Assembly (NCBI GenBank): GCA_020072965.1
Contig: JAIQFY010000008.1
Location: forward strand, 140,895-204,894
Direction of reading: 5' to 3'
Length of the DNA stretch: 64,000 bases
Source of the DNA: Terriglobia bacterium
GTDB lineage: Bacteria; Acidobacteriota; Terriglobia; JAIQFV01
Shown: piece by piece, positions 25,403 to 34,370 of the stretch
How positions within the stretch are numbered: the first letter of the stretch is position 1
Layout: each line of letters starts with the position of its first letter
The notes under the pieces: model-generated
Told to the model about the DNA's origin: nothing
The model's database searches: none
The model's input: only the letters and a program-made list of their open reading frames with translations
Position numbers and translations under genes: made by a program

Positions 25403-28030
25403 TCAGTTCGGAACCACCTGCATCACCACCAGGGTCATATCATCATGTTGCTGGGCGCCGGCAGCAAAGGCTTCGGCACTGGCCAGGGTTCGAGCGACGA
25501 TTTCGTTGGCCGTGTTCTCCTTGCAGCCTTGCACGGTGTGGACTAGGGCGTCCTCGCCCCATTCTTCTTCCTCCGGATTCATACTTTCCGTAATGCCGTC
25601 GGTAAAGGCTACAAGCAGGTCACCCGGTTCAAGGGTTAGACCGGCTTGTTGAAATGAAAATTGTCTCATTAACCCGACGACGGGGCCACCCGCGTCAAGC
25701 CGTTCAATGCGGGTTCTGTCCCCGCGTTGTCGGAACAAGAGGGGGGGATTATGTCCCGCGTTGACATAGCTAAGGTGCCGGGTGGCGGGATCATATTCAG
25801 CCAGGAAAAAAGTGGCATAACGACTGGAAGACGAGGCTTGAAAAATCAATTGGTTGATTCGAGCGACGATGCCCGACAAATCATCGGGTGTCGTTGCCGC
25901 CTGGCTCCGCAAGCACGCCTGGAGATTTGCCATCATCAGCGCCGCTGAGATTCCTTTCCCCGAGACATCCCCCACAGCAATCATCAGCCTGCCCTCGGGA
26001 AGCTCGATAAAGTCGTAGTAGTCACCCCCCACCCCCAGCGCCGGGCGGCAGATGCCAGCATAATCCAGTCCCTCAATGACTGGGAGTTCCTGTGGCAACA
26101 GGTGCTCTTGAACCTCGCGTGCAATTTCCAGTTCCCGATTCAATCTTTCGCGATGCGCGACCTCGTCGGCAATGGCCGCCGTCAGACGCGCGTTCTCAAG
26201 CGCCAAGGCAGTTTGGGAAGCCACCGAATTGAGCAATCGCAGATCGTTTCCGGAATAGGCCTCTTCTGATCTTTTCTGGCTCAGACTGATGAAACCCAGC
26301 AGCCGGTCTTTGACGAGGAGCGGCAACAGCAGCTCCGCCTGGAGTTGTTCGAGCCTCTGGCGTTCCTCTTCGGTCACCCCGGGGGAAGTCTGAACCCAGC
26401 TTGCTGGATCAGTCAGGTAAATGCGGGCCGGTTCTTTGCTCTCCCGCATCCGCTGGACTGTTCCACCCTGAGGAAAGGTGACGTCCAGTGCGCCGTCATA
26501 CCCGAGCGCGTACGCAGGCCGGTAAGGTCCAAACGCCTCGAGCAACACGGCGATGCGAGGCACGTGCAAGGATTCAGCGATCCGGCCTGCCACGGTCTCC
26601 AACAAGGGACGTATCTCAACCATCGTCCGCACTTTCTCACTCAGGTCTGCCAGGAGAAGCTCGGCATTGTAAGCTTCACGGAAAAAACGGCGGTCGATCC
26701 AAGCCGCAACCCGTTGCATGACCCAACGGAGACGCAGGATGATAAGCATGCCAATGGTAATCAGGGCAATAGTTTGGGGCAAGCGGGTGCGGTGAGAGGC
26801 GACCACGTACGAAAGAGCCACGACCAGACCAGCGGCAAACGTCCCCTGGAGAATCGCCACACCACCGCGTGCCAAGGCATATTGAACCCCTTGGCGGATC
26901 ACAACCCGCACGTCCATTGCTTTGTGAATCACAATGAGATAGGCCAGGGTCAGAGGGAAGAGAAATGCCATCAGCAGGCACGGCAGTTCGATCCACGGAG
27001 GAAAGTCATCGAGGGCCCTGCCGGTCCGGCTGCCGACGATCAGCAGTGTGATTGTCGGCATGAGCGCCAGGAAGATTCCTGCATACAACAGACGTAGCCG
27101 CCGTTTGGCATCTGCTGTGCGTTCCAGAAAATACCTGACTATGATCGCTGTGAAGAAGAGCACGACTGCCAATAGGGGCAGCGCTGCAAACAATCTGCTG
27201 AATTTCTGGTAGTAAGGCAAGAGGTGTTCCGCGAACGAATCATCCCGAAGCAGCCCTTCCACCAGAACCACTTGCATTACGGAGGATATACCCAGAGGAA
27301 CGATGACGATCCATTTTAACCAGGGAGCGCGGCGCTCGAAGGCGAGGCGTGAGGGAAAGTAAAGGCCCATCAGGAAAAGCCAAATAAACCAACTTGCGGC
27401 AAGCCAGAGATGAAAGGCTAGCGCCAAATTGCCAGTCAGAGTTCCTTCCTCATTCTCGAATCCAAGCGAAAATAATTGGCTGAAGCCCAGCAGCAAGGCC
27501 AGCAGAAGCCATGCCAGCGGATCTCGCGGGCGGACCGCACTCACCCAGAACCCTAACACGACACAGCAGAGTGGCAGCAGCAAATGGAGGACAACAACAA
27601 AGAACCAATGATCCGAGGCGGCTTCCTTTCTTTGGACAAGAGGAATGCGCAATGTCTCCTCAAACGGCGGACCATTCTTGTGACGGACCGTCAAGGTAAA
27701 AAAATCTCCCGGCCGGGCGAACTCGACAACGTGGATTAATTCTGACAAACCCCGATAAGGCCTTCCGTTGAGGGCGAGAATCGTGTCGCCCGGCCGGAGC
27801 CCCGCTTCTTCGGTCTCCTTGCTCACGGACTGGACGACGGGACTGCCCAGGTTGACGACGCCCGGAGAGGTAACGGCCCAGGCGCGTTCTTCGGTGTAGT
27901 CCAAGACATAAATCGCATGCCTGAATTGATATCCAGCTGTGAGAAGAAACAACAGTACAAGAATCAGGTAATGAAGTTTCGGGCGGGTTGCAGAGATTGA
28001 GATCTGAGGCAATGGAGATCTCCATTTCAA
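25403..28030 (-). CDS. Membrane PDZ-GAF-SpoIIE/PP2C serine phosphatase (RsbU-like)
   Basis: The 875-residue protein has an N-terminal membrane helix (about 20-37), a PDZ domain (about 50-130, 'VVQSVSKETEEAGLRPGDTILALNGRPYRG'), seven or so membrane helices (about 150-390), a GAF domain (about 460-610), a short coiled coil with 'LNRELEIAREVQEHLLPQELP', and a C-terminal PP2C/SpoIIE phosphatase (about 650-875). The phosphatase motifs are 'GGDYYDFIELPEGRLMIAVGDVSGKGISAALMMA' and 'GDLLVAFTDGITESMNPEEEEWGE'. Such proteins dephosphorylate anti-anti-sigma factors in response to signals. No anti-sigma partner is nearby. A TAG stop lies two codons upstream, so translation starts with TTG at 28030 or slightly later. 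Confidence 0.93.
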   Translation of the reverse strand: MKWRSPLPQISISATRPKLHYLILVLLFLLTAGYQFRHAIYVLDYTEERAWAVTSPGVVNLGSPVVQSVSKETEEAGLRPGDTILALNGRPYRGLSELIHVVEFARPGDFFTLTVRHKNGPPFEETLRIPLVQRKEAASDHWFFVVVLHLLLPLCCVVLGFWVSAVRPRDPLAWLLLALLLGFSQLFSLGFENEEGTLTGNLALAFHLWLAASWFIWLFLMGLYFPSRLAFERRAPWLKWIVIVPLGISSVMQVVLVEGLLRDDSFAEHLLPYYQKFSRLFAALPLLAVVLFFTAIIVRYFLERTADAKRRLRLLYAGIFLALMPTITLLIVGSRTGRALDDFPPWIELPCLLMAFLFPLTLAYLIVIHKAMDVRVVIRQGVQYALARGGVAILQGTFAAGLVVALSYVVASHRTRLPQTIALITIGMLIILRLRWVMQRVAAWIDRRFFREAYNAELLLADLSEKVRTMVEIRPLLETVAGRIAESLHVPRIAVLLEAFGPYRPAYALGYDGALDVTFPQGGTVQRMRESKEPARIYLTDPASWVQTSPGVTEEERQRLEQLQAELLLPLLVKDRLLGFISLSQKRSEEAYSGNDLRLLNSVASQTALALENARLTAAIADEVAHRERLNRELEIAREVQEHLLPQELPVIEGLDYAGICRPALGVGGDYYDFIELPEGRLMIAVGDVSGKGISAALMMANLQACLRSQAATTPDDLSGIVARINQLIFQASSSSRYATFFLAEYDPATRHLSYVNAGHNPPLLFRQRGDRTRIERLDAGGPVVGLMRQFSFQQAGLTLEPGDLLVAFTDGITESMNPEEEEWGEDALVHTVQGCKENTANEIVARTLASAEAFAAGAQQHDDMTLVVMQVVPN

Positions 28031-28762
28031 GGGCTATGGGCCCGCGTTCCACCGACAGGAGAATACCTAACCGCGCGCATCCGATCAACTGCGGATTGGA
28101 GATGGACCCAAGCGAAACATCATGGCTGAGAAAGACACAGAGCGCGAATTTGCATAGTGAGATTCAAGTGCATAGACCGGCCTGTTCCCAGGCCACTGGA
28201 AGGGCAATTGTCGACAAGAACGAATAGAGAAGACGGGATTTTTTCCCCGTTTTCTATCTGAGCTCGACTGGAGAAAGCCGGCCTGTGTGTCCTGCCCAAA
28301 CAATTTGTCTTGTTTTTACTTTGAGTTAAGAACTTTGTGGGATTTGGATATCTCCTTGCAGAATGACAGACAAAAGCAAACTGCAGGAGTACTTATAAAC
28401 TGCCCGCTGCGGCAGGAGAATGAACCCGAGGGTGCCGGGAGGGCAGCCCTTACGTGCAACTGTCATGTGCAGCCGTGGCATGAAAAAACGTGAGGTTTTG
28501 AAGGTGAGAATGGGAATTGCCTTGGTTAATAGGCCGGGCTGATCAACTCCGACTCAGGATAAAGAAGGGTGGCTCAACCAGCGTACTACTTTAGGGAGAG
28601 TCGGGGGGATCCGGGGAGACAGAAGCTCAGGAGTCTTACCATATATTTATTCCGGGAGGTCTGGTTGTTGACAACGGGGAGCAACGGGAACATTTCTGAA
28701 GGGCCTCCTCATACGAAGATCCCTTACAAAAGAGGAACTCAAAATAGAGAGGAGCACAAATC
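28031..28762. other. Long intergenic region (732 bases), nothing recognised
   Basis: No family-like frame, RNA gene or strong repeat was found on either strand. The last part, with AGAGAGGAG before 28763, must hold the promoter of the small exported protein. A structured RNA cannot be excluded. Confidence 0.4.
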
Positions 28763-29092
28763 ATGACAAGAAGAATGGGAACATTAAGTTCATTGTTGGC
28801 GCTTTTATTTGGAGTGGCATTAGTCTGCACTTCCATCGCTTGGTCTACGACCGGCCCATTACCGGTTTCGCAAGTGCAGCAGATGAATGCCGGCAACGAC
28901 AGCCAGCAGACTTGGACGGGAACCATTAAGAAGGACGACTCAGGAAAGTTGATCCTGGTCACGGGAGACGGAAAAATGTTCCGCCTGACTCCAGAGAATG
29001 AAGCCTCCAGTCTGGTAGATAAGTCCGTCAAAGTCACCGGTACTCTAAAAGGGGATGTCATCACAGTGAGTTCAATCGAACCCATGGATTAA
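28763..29092 (+). CDS. Small exported beta-rich protein
   Basis: This 109-residue protein has a signal peptide (MTRRMGTLSSLLALLFGVALVCTSIAWS). The mature part of about 75 residues reads 'QTWTGTIKKDDSGKLILVTGDGKMFRLTPENEASSLVDKSVKVTGTLKGDVITVSSIEPM', an OB-like pattern of short strands. The ending 'VTGTLKGDVITVSSIEPM' is typical of small acidobacterial exported proteins that I associate with DUF5818, although that assignment is from memory. AGAGAGGAG supports the ATG. The function is unknown, and the product is probably periplasmic or surface-associated. Confidence 0.75.
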   Translation: MTRRMGTLSSLLALLFGVALVCTSIAWSTTGPLPVSQVQQMNAGNDSQQTWTGTIKKDDSGKLILVTGDGKMFRLTPENEASSLVDKSVKVTGTLKGDVITVSSIEPMD

Positions 29093-29551
29093 GGCGAATG
29101 TTTTTTTGTTTGGGCACCGATGGAGGCTTCGTGATTTGATGACAAGAGCGAGGTGCCCTTGGGCATCGGGTCAAAAGCAATAAGTGGTTCAAAGAGCGGA
29201 GTGTTTACCAGCTTAAGTGCTTGAATTGATAAGCTTGTTGTTCTGTCCGCGAGCCATTCTTAATTGATTTATCTCGCGAGGCAGAGTCAGGGCGGCAGGT
29301 GGCGCTACCCCCACCTGCCGCCTGCAATATGTGGCGGTGAACCCCAAAGAATTTTAAGAGAGTCTGGGACGTGCCGCGATCCCCTCCGTAATTCAAATCC
29401 ATTCCATCCTCAAGAATAGAGCTGCTCAAACTTGTCAGGTACGCTCAGGACCCGCGACGGTCGCCGGGAGACGGACAAACGAGAAATCTAAGAAAGCATG
29501 ATTCATTCATATTGCGGTTCGGTTATGACTATGGAGAGCTGTGCCGGCCGT
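29093..29551. other. Intergenic stretch with one long perfect hairpin
   Basis: A perfect 12-bp stem GGCGGCAGGTGG / CCACCTGCCGCC with an 8-base loop lies at 29291-29322. No T-run follows on the plus strand, so it is more likely a repeat element than a terminator. Nothing else is recognised. Confidence 0.5.
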
Positions 29552-30658
29552 TCAGTGCGCATCGAGGGGAGTGCTGTTTCGGAGCGGAGTCCGCTCCGGG
29601 GCTGCGCGGAGGTACTGAGCCGGCCACGGCTGGACTTGCCCAAGCTCGCGCGCGGCTGACAGGGGCCAGTAGGGATGGCGTAACATTTCCCTGGCAAGCA
29701 GCACGATATCGGCCTGCCCGCTTCGAAGAATGTGATCCGCCTGGGCCGGTGCGACGATCATACCCACCGCTCCCGTCAACATTCCCGTTTCGTGACGGAT
29801 GCGATCGGCAAACGGGACTTGATAGCCGGGTCCGAACGGAATTTGAGCGAAGGGAGAACTGCCACCCGAAGAGCAATCCACCAGGTCGACTCCCAGATCC
29901 TTGAGCCGCCGGACCAACTCAACCGATTGTTCGATATCCCACCCGCCTTCAATCCAGTCCGTGGCTGATATCCTGACCAACAGAGGGAAGCGCTCCGGCC
30001 AGGCATTTCGCACTGCCGTAACGGCCTCGAGTATGAACCGGGTACGGTTTTCAAACGTCCCGCCATAACGGTCCTTTCGCCTGTTGCTCAGTGGAGAAAG
30101 GAACTCGTGAATCAGGTAGCCATGGGCGGCATGAACTTCTACAACCCGGAAACCCGCTTCCAAGGCGCGACCGGTCGCCGCTCGGAAGGCGTCCACTATT
30201 TCCCGAATGCCTTCCTCGGAGAGTTCCTCCGGCGTGGCGTATCCCTCCGCGAAGGCGACTCCGCTCGGCGCAACCACCCGCCAACCGCCTTCTGATTTCG
30301 GGATAGCGATGTGCCCCTCCCAAGGCCGAAGCGTACTCCCCTTCCGGCCCGCATGAGCCAGTTGGATTCCGGCATTACTGCCTTGCTCATGAATGAACCT
30401 GACGATTCGAGCCAAGGGCGCAATGTGTCCCCCAGCCCAGATTCCGAGATCTTGCGGACTGATGCGACCTTCCGGTGTGATGGCGGCGGCCTCGGTCATC
30501 ACCAATCCCGCTCCGCCCACCGCCCGGCTTCCGAGATGGACGAAATGCCAATCCGTCGCGTATCCATCTGAACTGGAATACTGGCACATCGAGGACACCG
30601 CAATACGATTCGGAAGCGTTACCCCGCGCAATCGAAGTTGCTCAAAGAGATGTGGCAT
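29552..30658 (-). CDS. namA: NADPH dehydrogenase of Old Yellow Enzyme family (YqjM/NamA-like)
   Basis: The 368-residue TIM-barrel FMN enzyme reduces activated C=C bonds of enones and nitro compounds. YqjM-class features are present: 'LPNRIAVSSMCQYSSSDGYATDWHFVHLGSRAVGGAGLVMTEA' with the flavin-tuning Cys and Tyr near residue 24-28, 'GIQLAHAGRKGS', the substrate-binding His pair in 'VHAAHGYLIHEFLSPLSNRRKDRYGG' and phosphate-binding 'LLAREMLRHPYWPLSAA'. The length is slightly over the usual 340 owing to a C-terminal tail of about 15 residues (APERTPLRNSTPLDAH). No regulator is adjacent. Confidence 0.94.
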   Translation of the reverse strand: MPHLFEQLRLRGVTLPNRIAVSSMCQYSSSDGYATDWHFVHLGSRAVGGAGLVMTEAAAITPEGRISPQDLGIWAGGHIAPLARIVRFIHEQGSNAGIQLAHAGRKGSTLRPWEGHIAIPKSEGGWRVVAPSGVAFAEGYATPEELSEEGIREIVDAFRAATGRALEAGFRVVEVHAAHGYLIHEFLSPLSNRRKDRYGGTFENRTRFILEAVTAVRNAWPERFPLLVRISATDWIEGGWDIEQSVELVRRLKDLGVDLVDCSSGGSSPFAQIPFGPGYQVPFADRIRHETGMLTGAVGMIVAPAQADHILRSGQADIVLLAREMLRHPYWPLSAARELGQVQPWPAQYLRAAPERTPLRNSTPLDAH

Positions 30659-30906
30659 ATGGAGTCGTCCCTTGAGAAGAAGGATATCGGAGAGGTCCGA
30701 GGCTGTACGGTCGCATGCTATTGACGTGGTGGTTCAACAATCGAGAATGTCATTCATGGCTTCTCTTCAGATCTGACGCGCTGAGCCCTGAATTTCAGGA
30801 AAAACGGGCATTCGACTCTCCCGGATTGGATCCTCCAGGCCATCTTCGAAGATGGAGCTTAGAGATTTTTTAAATCGCCCATCTGACCCTGCCCGGCCCG
30901 GTTCAG

Positions 30907-31449
30907 TCACTTCTCAACCGGAAATCCATTCCTGATCCAATCTTCCCCGAAGTTGTTCGGGAGAAACAAGACCCGCAAGTGAGTGAATCTCATCCTTTGC
31001 AAGGCCTTAAATGCCGGACGTATGTTGGGGCAATCTTTCCAGGGGCAACACCCGCAATAGAGGACGACCACCTTGCTTCGCGGCAGATCTTGAACCTGCC
31101 TCTTTAATTCCTCCATGCCCTTCGGCGTTGACGCCTGGCCAATATGCCTGGACCCGGGAATGTGGCCATTCTTGAACAGCGTGGGTACCCCCACATGAAA
31201 AACAAGAGGCTTCTCCGATCCGGACAACTGTTTCCGTAGGTCATCGGAGGTAATGATTCCACTCTTTAACCATGGCTCACCGGGAGGGTTGGGAGTCCCC
31301 CAAAAACTAAATTCCGCCTTTTCCGGCATGAGATTCCCCATAAGGAATTCCGCCCGCCTCGCCTCGGTCAACGGGATGGATACAATTACGGCGGTCACAA
31401 CCAGAATGCAAGCGATGCCCAACACTCCATAACGGCCTGTCTGACTCAT
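30907..31449 (-). CDS. Membrane-anchored rhodanese-like protein
   Basis: The preferred start at 31449 (MSQTGRYGVLGIAC, AAAGGAG upstream) gives 180 residues. A signal anchor covers about 7-25. The rhodanese domain (about 62-178) contains 'PLVFHVGVPTLFKNGHIPGSRHIG' and the active loop 'VVVLYCGCCPWKDCPNIRPAF' with Cys132, Cys134, Cys135 and Cys140. The loop is richer in cysteine than the single-Cys loop of classical rhodaneses, so a thiol-redox or metal role is possible. It is probably periplasmic. Confidence 0.85.
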   Translation of the reverse strand: MSQTGRYGVLGIACILVVTAVIVSIPLTEARRAEFLMGNLMPEKAEFSFWGTPNPPGEPWLKSGIITSDDLRKQLSGSEKPLVFHVGVPTLFKNGHIPGSRHIGQASTPKGMEELKRQVQDLPRSKVVVLYCGCCPWKDCPNIRPAFKALQRMRFTHLRVLFLPNNFGEDWIRNGFPVEK

Positions 31450-31949
31450 AGGATGTTCTCCTTTTTGACTCCCGCCCAAGGGAGGTTGGCCAAGCCCATC
31501 GCACACACCCCGAGGTACACAGTTATGGAAAGCATAGCACTATACGTGGACTGGCGCATATGTGGCGCGTTTGAAACGGATCCTATCCCCGGACCGCGGC
31601 TGACTGGCGCTTTGCCGACTGACCCTGCCCCGCAGAGTCATCAAATTGTACCCCACCTGAGTGCCGCCCTTTCAACGGGGCGGGAGTGGGGCAGGGAGGA
31701 GGAAGGGATTAAACGCTCCACTTCGGAAGGCGAAACGCTCGCTGTCACGGCCAAGCTTACTGTCCATCTTCTTTAGTGGTTTTTTCATCCTGCAGGCATG
31801 CGGTAAATTACAGTCATTCCTGTTGACAATCAACAGGTAGCTGCCTACCTTATCTCACGAAGCGATAAGCCTTGATAGCCGGGGCATTGTCCTCGCTCAT
31901 ACCGCGAATCCGTGCAAGTCTGAGCATCTCCAGCAAAAAGGAGCGCGCA
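31450..31949. other. Intergenic region with overlapping palindromes and a promoter
   Basis: The right part holds the operator-like palindromes and the -35/-10 pair described at 31819-31851. The left 350 bases show nothing recognisable. Confidence 0.5.
31819..31851 (+). promoter_or_regulatory. Candidate promoter with overlapping inverted repeats
   Basis: CCTGTTGA-CAA-TCAACAGG (31819-31837) is a perfect 8-bp inverted repeat and contains TTGACA (31823-31828). Seventeen bases later TACCTT (31846-31851) can serve as -10. A second inverted repeat AGGTAG-CTGC-CTACCT (31835-31850) overlaps the spacer. The next gene starts at 31950. Confidence 0.55.
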
Positions 31950-32225
31950 ATGATCGTCTTACTGTGCCGAAACCGAGTCGTTGATTATTCGAAATGGAAA
32001 GCCGTTTTGGACTCTCATGCAGATGCGCACCGCGAGTCAGGGCTGCATCTGAAGGAGCTATGGCAAGACATAGAGAGGCCCGAAAATGTGTTCTTTGTCT
32101 TCGAAGTCGACAGCCTTGAGAAAGCAAGGGCGTTTATAAACACTCCGGGAGCAGCAGAGGCCGGGAGGGCGTCGGGGGTTCTGGACGGAGAGTATCATTT
32201 CCTTGAAAGTAGGCCTCATTACTGA
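31950..32225 (+). CDS. Small dimeric alpha-beta-barrel protein (monooxygenase/DUF-like)
   Basis: The start at 31950 (MIVLLCRNRVVDYSKW) follows AAAAAGGAG. The 91-residue protein has the pattern of ferredoxin-like Dabb proteins: strand 'MIVLLCRNRV', helix 'DYSKWKAVLDSHADAHRESGL', strand 'HLKELWQDIERPENVFFVFEV', helix 'LEKARAFINTPGAAEAGRASGV'. Relatives include antibiotic-biosynthesis monooxygenases and stress-response barrels. The family is too generic for a substrate call. An operator-like palindromic promoter lies about 100 bases upstream. Confidence 0.7.
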   Translation: MIVLLCRNRVVDYSKWKAVLDSHADAHRESGLHLKELWQDIERPENVFFVFEVDSLEKARAFINTPGAAEAGRASGVLDGEYHFLESRPHY

Positions 32226-32292
32226 ACCTCTTACCAGTTGGTGCGCTTGATCCACCCTCGGTGGACTACAAGGCAATGAGGAAGCCCGGAAG

Positions 32293-32628
32293 ATGATCTC
32301 AATCCGCGTGTTCGACTAGAAGGATCTGAGAGCTGTAAACAAGTTCTATTCAGAGATGGAGTACTCGGGAGGCCTGAACCCTTCGGACCGACTTGTCATT
32401 GCCGAGGAGAAAAATAAGATCGTTGGTGTCCTGCGCGTTCGAGGCGACTTCAGACGACAGGGCATCGGGAAGCTCATGCTCGTGGTCGCTGAAACAGTGA
32501 TCGGACATCGCACTTGCTACGGCTTGGCCTATCCGCATCTGCTGGCGTCTTACGGTCGCATTGGTTTCGGTCCCGTGGATCTCTCCCAGGCTCCTGCATC
32601 CTCGTGGGAGCCAATGTCGACAATCTGA
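32293..32628 (+). pseudogene. Decayed GNAT acetyltransferase
   Basis: Reading from the ATG at 32293 gives MISIRVFD, then an in-frame TAG (32317), then 'KDLRAVNKFYSEMEYSGGLNPSDRLVIAEEKNKIVGVLRV' followed at once by 'RGDFRRQGIGKLMLVVAETVIG...YPHLLASYGRIGFGPVDLSQAP'. The order matches small GNAT enzymes of the type often found near arsenic genes, with the acetyl-CoA loop RRQGIG. Beyond the stop codon, the strand expected between 'VGVLRV' and 'RGDFRRQ' seems deleted, and the normal ending appears in another frame. Three lesions point to a pseudogene. Confidence 0.7.
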
Positions 32629-32635
32629 TGGAACC

Positions 32636-32915
32636 GATGTTGTTCTACCTTGACTTGGTCCGCCGACCTGATGAGCTGCCGCAGTCACAATGCCAGCCTC
32701 TGGAGCATGGGGCCGGAGTTGAAGAGATCACGCAAGTTCGCCTCGTGAGCCCCCTCGGAGACACGCTGTCACCGGAGTTGCTTGCGGTTGTCAATTCAGG
32801 TTTGGTGAGCATTGGAACAGAACAAGAATATCTCATGGAGATCTGCTTCAATAATGGAGAAAAGGGCGAAGGGGCTGACCTGCGGCCGGCCTCGCCGCTC
32901 CGCTTCCATTGGTAG
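32636..32915 (+). pseudogene. Remnant of a glyoxalase-like protein, C-terminal part
   Basis: The frame ending at 32915 reads 'LDLVRRPDELPQSQCQPLEHGAGVEEITQVRLVSPLGDTLSPELLAVVNSGLVSIGTEQEYLMEICFNNGEKGEGADLRPASPLRFHW'. The ending '...DLRP..PL.F.W' and the preceding strand pattern resemble the second half of glyoxalase-like (VOC-type) domains of about 200-270 residues. No matching first half is present upstream, where the frame runs into the decayed GNAT sequence. It is probably a fragment left by a deletion. The resemblance is from memory only. Confidence 0.4.
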
Positions 32916-33179
32916 CACTGGCTCAGTGCGAGTGTCCTGGCCTGAACGGGTGCTAGAGCAGGTGACTAAGCGGGGGGAAGAGTATCTGCTTGGTCTGGTT
33001 AAAATGTGGAAGACAATAGAGGCCATGCAAGACACAGGGCGCTTCGCCGGGACGATAAGAGGGGAGTAAATTTTATTCCGCGAATCTGTAAAATACTAGC
33101 CATCGCAACCGGTTTCCTGTCACAATATTCCGTATCCTTAAAGAGGACCAATTAGAGAGCTAATTTTTGGAGGAGGGCT

Positions 33180-33671
33180 GTGCTCAGTATGGAAACTGAA
33201 GGAAAACTCGAGCTTTTAAGGCACACGGTCGCGACCCTGGCTTATCGGGGAGAAAAAACTCTGCGCGATGCACCGGCGACCTTTTCATCGATGCGGGTGG
33301 GCGACAAAGCACGAACCCCCGCCGAGATACTCGCACACATCGGGGATCTCCTGGATTGGGCGCTGTCCCTGGCAAAAGGTGAGCGACAGTGGCACGACTC
33401 GCCTCCAAAGCCCTGGGAAGCTGAAGTGTCACGTTTCTTCGGCGCGCTGAAGCAGTTTGACGATTACCTCGCCTCGGGTGCTGCGCTCCAATGCCCCGCT
33501 GAAAAGCTTTTTCAGGCGCCGGTCGCTGACGCCCTGACGCACATCGGCCAGATCGCCTTGCTGCGACGACTTGCTGGGGCCCCCATACGCGGAGAAAACT
33601 ATTTCAAAGCGGAAATCGTTGCAGGCCGAGTTGGAGGAGACCAATCCAGCAAGCGCCTGGAGTTTGACTAG
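33180..33671 (+). CDS. DinB-like four-helix-bundle protein
   Basis: The product is about 163 residues from a GTG at 33180, which sits at good distance from GGAGGAGG; an ATG at 33189 is the alternative. The helical pattern 'LLRHTVATLAYRGEKTLRDAP', 'TPAEILAHIGDLLDWALSLAKG', 'EVSRFFGALKQFDDYLAS' and 'PVADALTHIGQIALLRRLAGAPI' fits the DinB/YfiT superfamily, whose three histidines bind a metal. Here H72-type (AHIGD) and H-type (THIGQ) residues are seen. Thiol-dependent transferases and DNA-damage-inducible proteins share the fold. The TAG stop codon (33669-33671) lies in the left end of an inserted repeat element, so the original C-terminus may differ. Confidence 0.75.
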   Translation: MLSMETEGKLELLRHTVATLAYRGEKTLRDAPATFSSMRVGDKARTPAEILAHIGDLLDWALSLAKGERQWHDSPPKPWEAEVSRFFGALKQFDDYLASGAALQCPAEKLFQAPVADALTHIGQIALLRRLAGAPIRGENYFKAEIVAGRVGGDQSSKRLEFD

Positions 33672-33796
33672 TACGAACGTCATTGAAAATGTTGTACAAT
33701 CGCGCTTGATTCGACGTAGGGGCGCATCGCTATGCGCCCCTACCGCAAAGGTTTCGCAATTACCCCATGTAACTCTAATTCCAACGTTTGTATTAG
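33668..33796. mobile_element. MITE-like element, copy A
   Basis: The ends CTAGTACGAACGT (33668-33680) and ACGTTTGTATTAG (33784-33796) are an imperfect inverted repeat. In the middle is the hairpin GTAGGGGCGCAT/ATGCGCCCCTAC (about 33718-33747). The 115 bases 33672-33786 align with 62593-62707 over their whole length. There is no coding capacity. It supplies the stop codon of the DinB-like gene. Confidence 0.8.
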
Positions 33797-33965
33797 TCCT
33801 ACCACCTTGTACAGGTTCCAACGTATTGCATGATTCGTTGTAGGGCTACCTGTCTGGTCACTGTACAGGGCATATTCCAGTCGGCGAGTTTGCCGACTTA
33901 CTTCTCGCCCTTCAGACCGTCTGCGGCGGGTTCAAAGTTTGTCTTTCATTAGTTGAGGCAAAAGA

Positions 33966-34340
33966 ATGCAGCGCGTATTCCCAACACTGCGCATTACGGC
34001 TTACGAGAAGAGCAAGTTGTTTTACATCGATGGGCTTGGATTCCATATCGATTGGGAACACCGCTTCGAGCCGCATTTGCCGGTTTTCATGCAGATCACC
34101 CGGGACGGAATGTCGCTGTTCCTCTCGCAACATAGTGGAGATTGCCATGTGGGCGGGGCGGTCTACTTTTTTATCGATGACGTTGATCAATGGCATCGCA
34201 GCTTCCTTCAGCATGGTGTTCACCCCGAGAAGCCGCTACAGAACACTTCCTACGGGCTGCGCGAAATGTGCGTTGTCGACCCGGACGGAAACAGGCTCCG
34301 CTTCGGGACGAATTTAAAAAATGGGGCTCCGGAAATCTAA
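33966..34340 (+). CDS. Glyoxalase/bleomycin-resistance-type VOC protein
   Basis: The 124-residue protein reads 'MQRVFPTLRITAYEKSKLFYIDGLGFHIDWEHRFEPHLPVFMQITRDGMSLFLSQH' and 'VYFFIDDVDQWHRSFLQHGVHPEKPLQNTSYGLREMCVVDPDGNRLRFG', a single VOC module closely following the bleomycin-resistance subgroup, which binds drugs as a dimer rather than catalysing. A role in detoxification is possible. It is followed after 30 bases by an ABC exporter on the same strand, which might share its transcript. Confidence 0.87.
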   Translation: MQRVFPTLRITAYEKSKLFYIDGLGFHIDWEHRFEPHLPVFMQITRDGMSLFLSQHSGDCHVGGAVYFFIDDVDQWHRSFLQHGVHPEKPLQNTSYGLREMCVVDPDGNRLRFGTNLKNGAPEI

Positions 34341-34370
34341 TCAAGGCGGGCAAGTCGGCGTCCCCCTGAA

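Noticed and set aside
28031..28762. Structured RNA or riboswitch upstream of the small exported protein
   Set aside because: No known aptamer motif or strong conserved hairpin followed by a terminator could be made out by eye.
29291..29322. Rho-independent terminator for the small exported protein
   Set aside because: The stem is perfect but no T-run follows on the plus strand, and it is 200 bases from the stop codon.
32918..33069. Short coding-looking frame ending in GRFAGTIRGE
   Set aside because: No start signal, no family resemblance, and it follows directly on the gene ruins; treated as non-coding.
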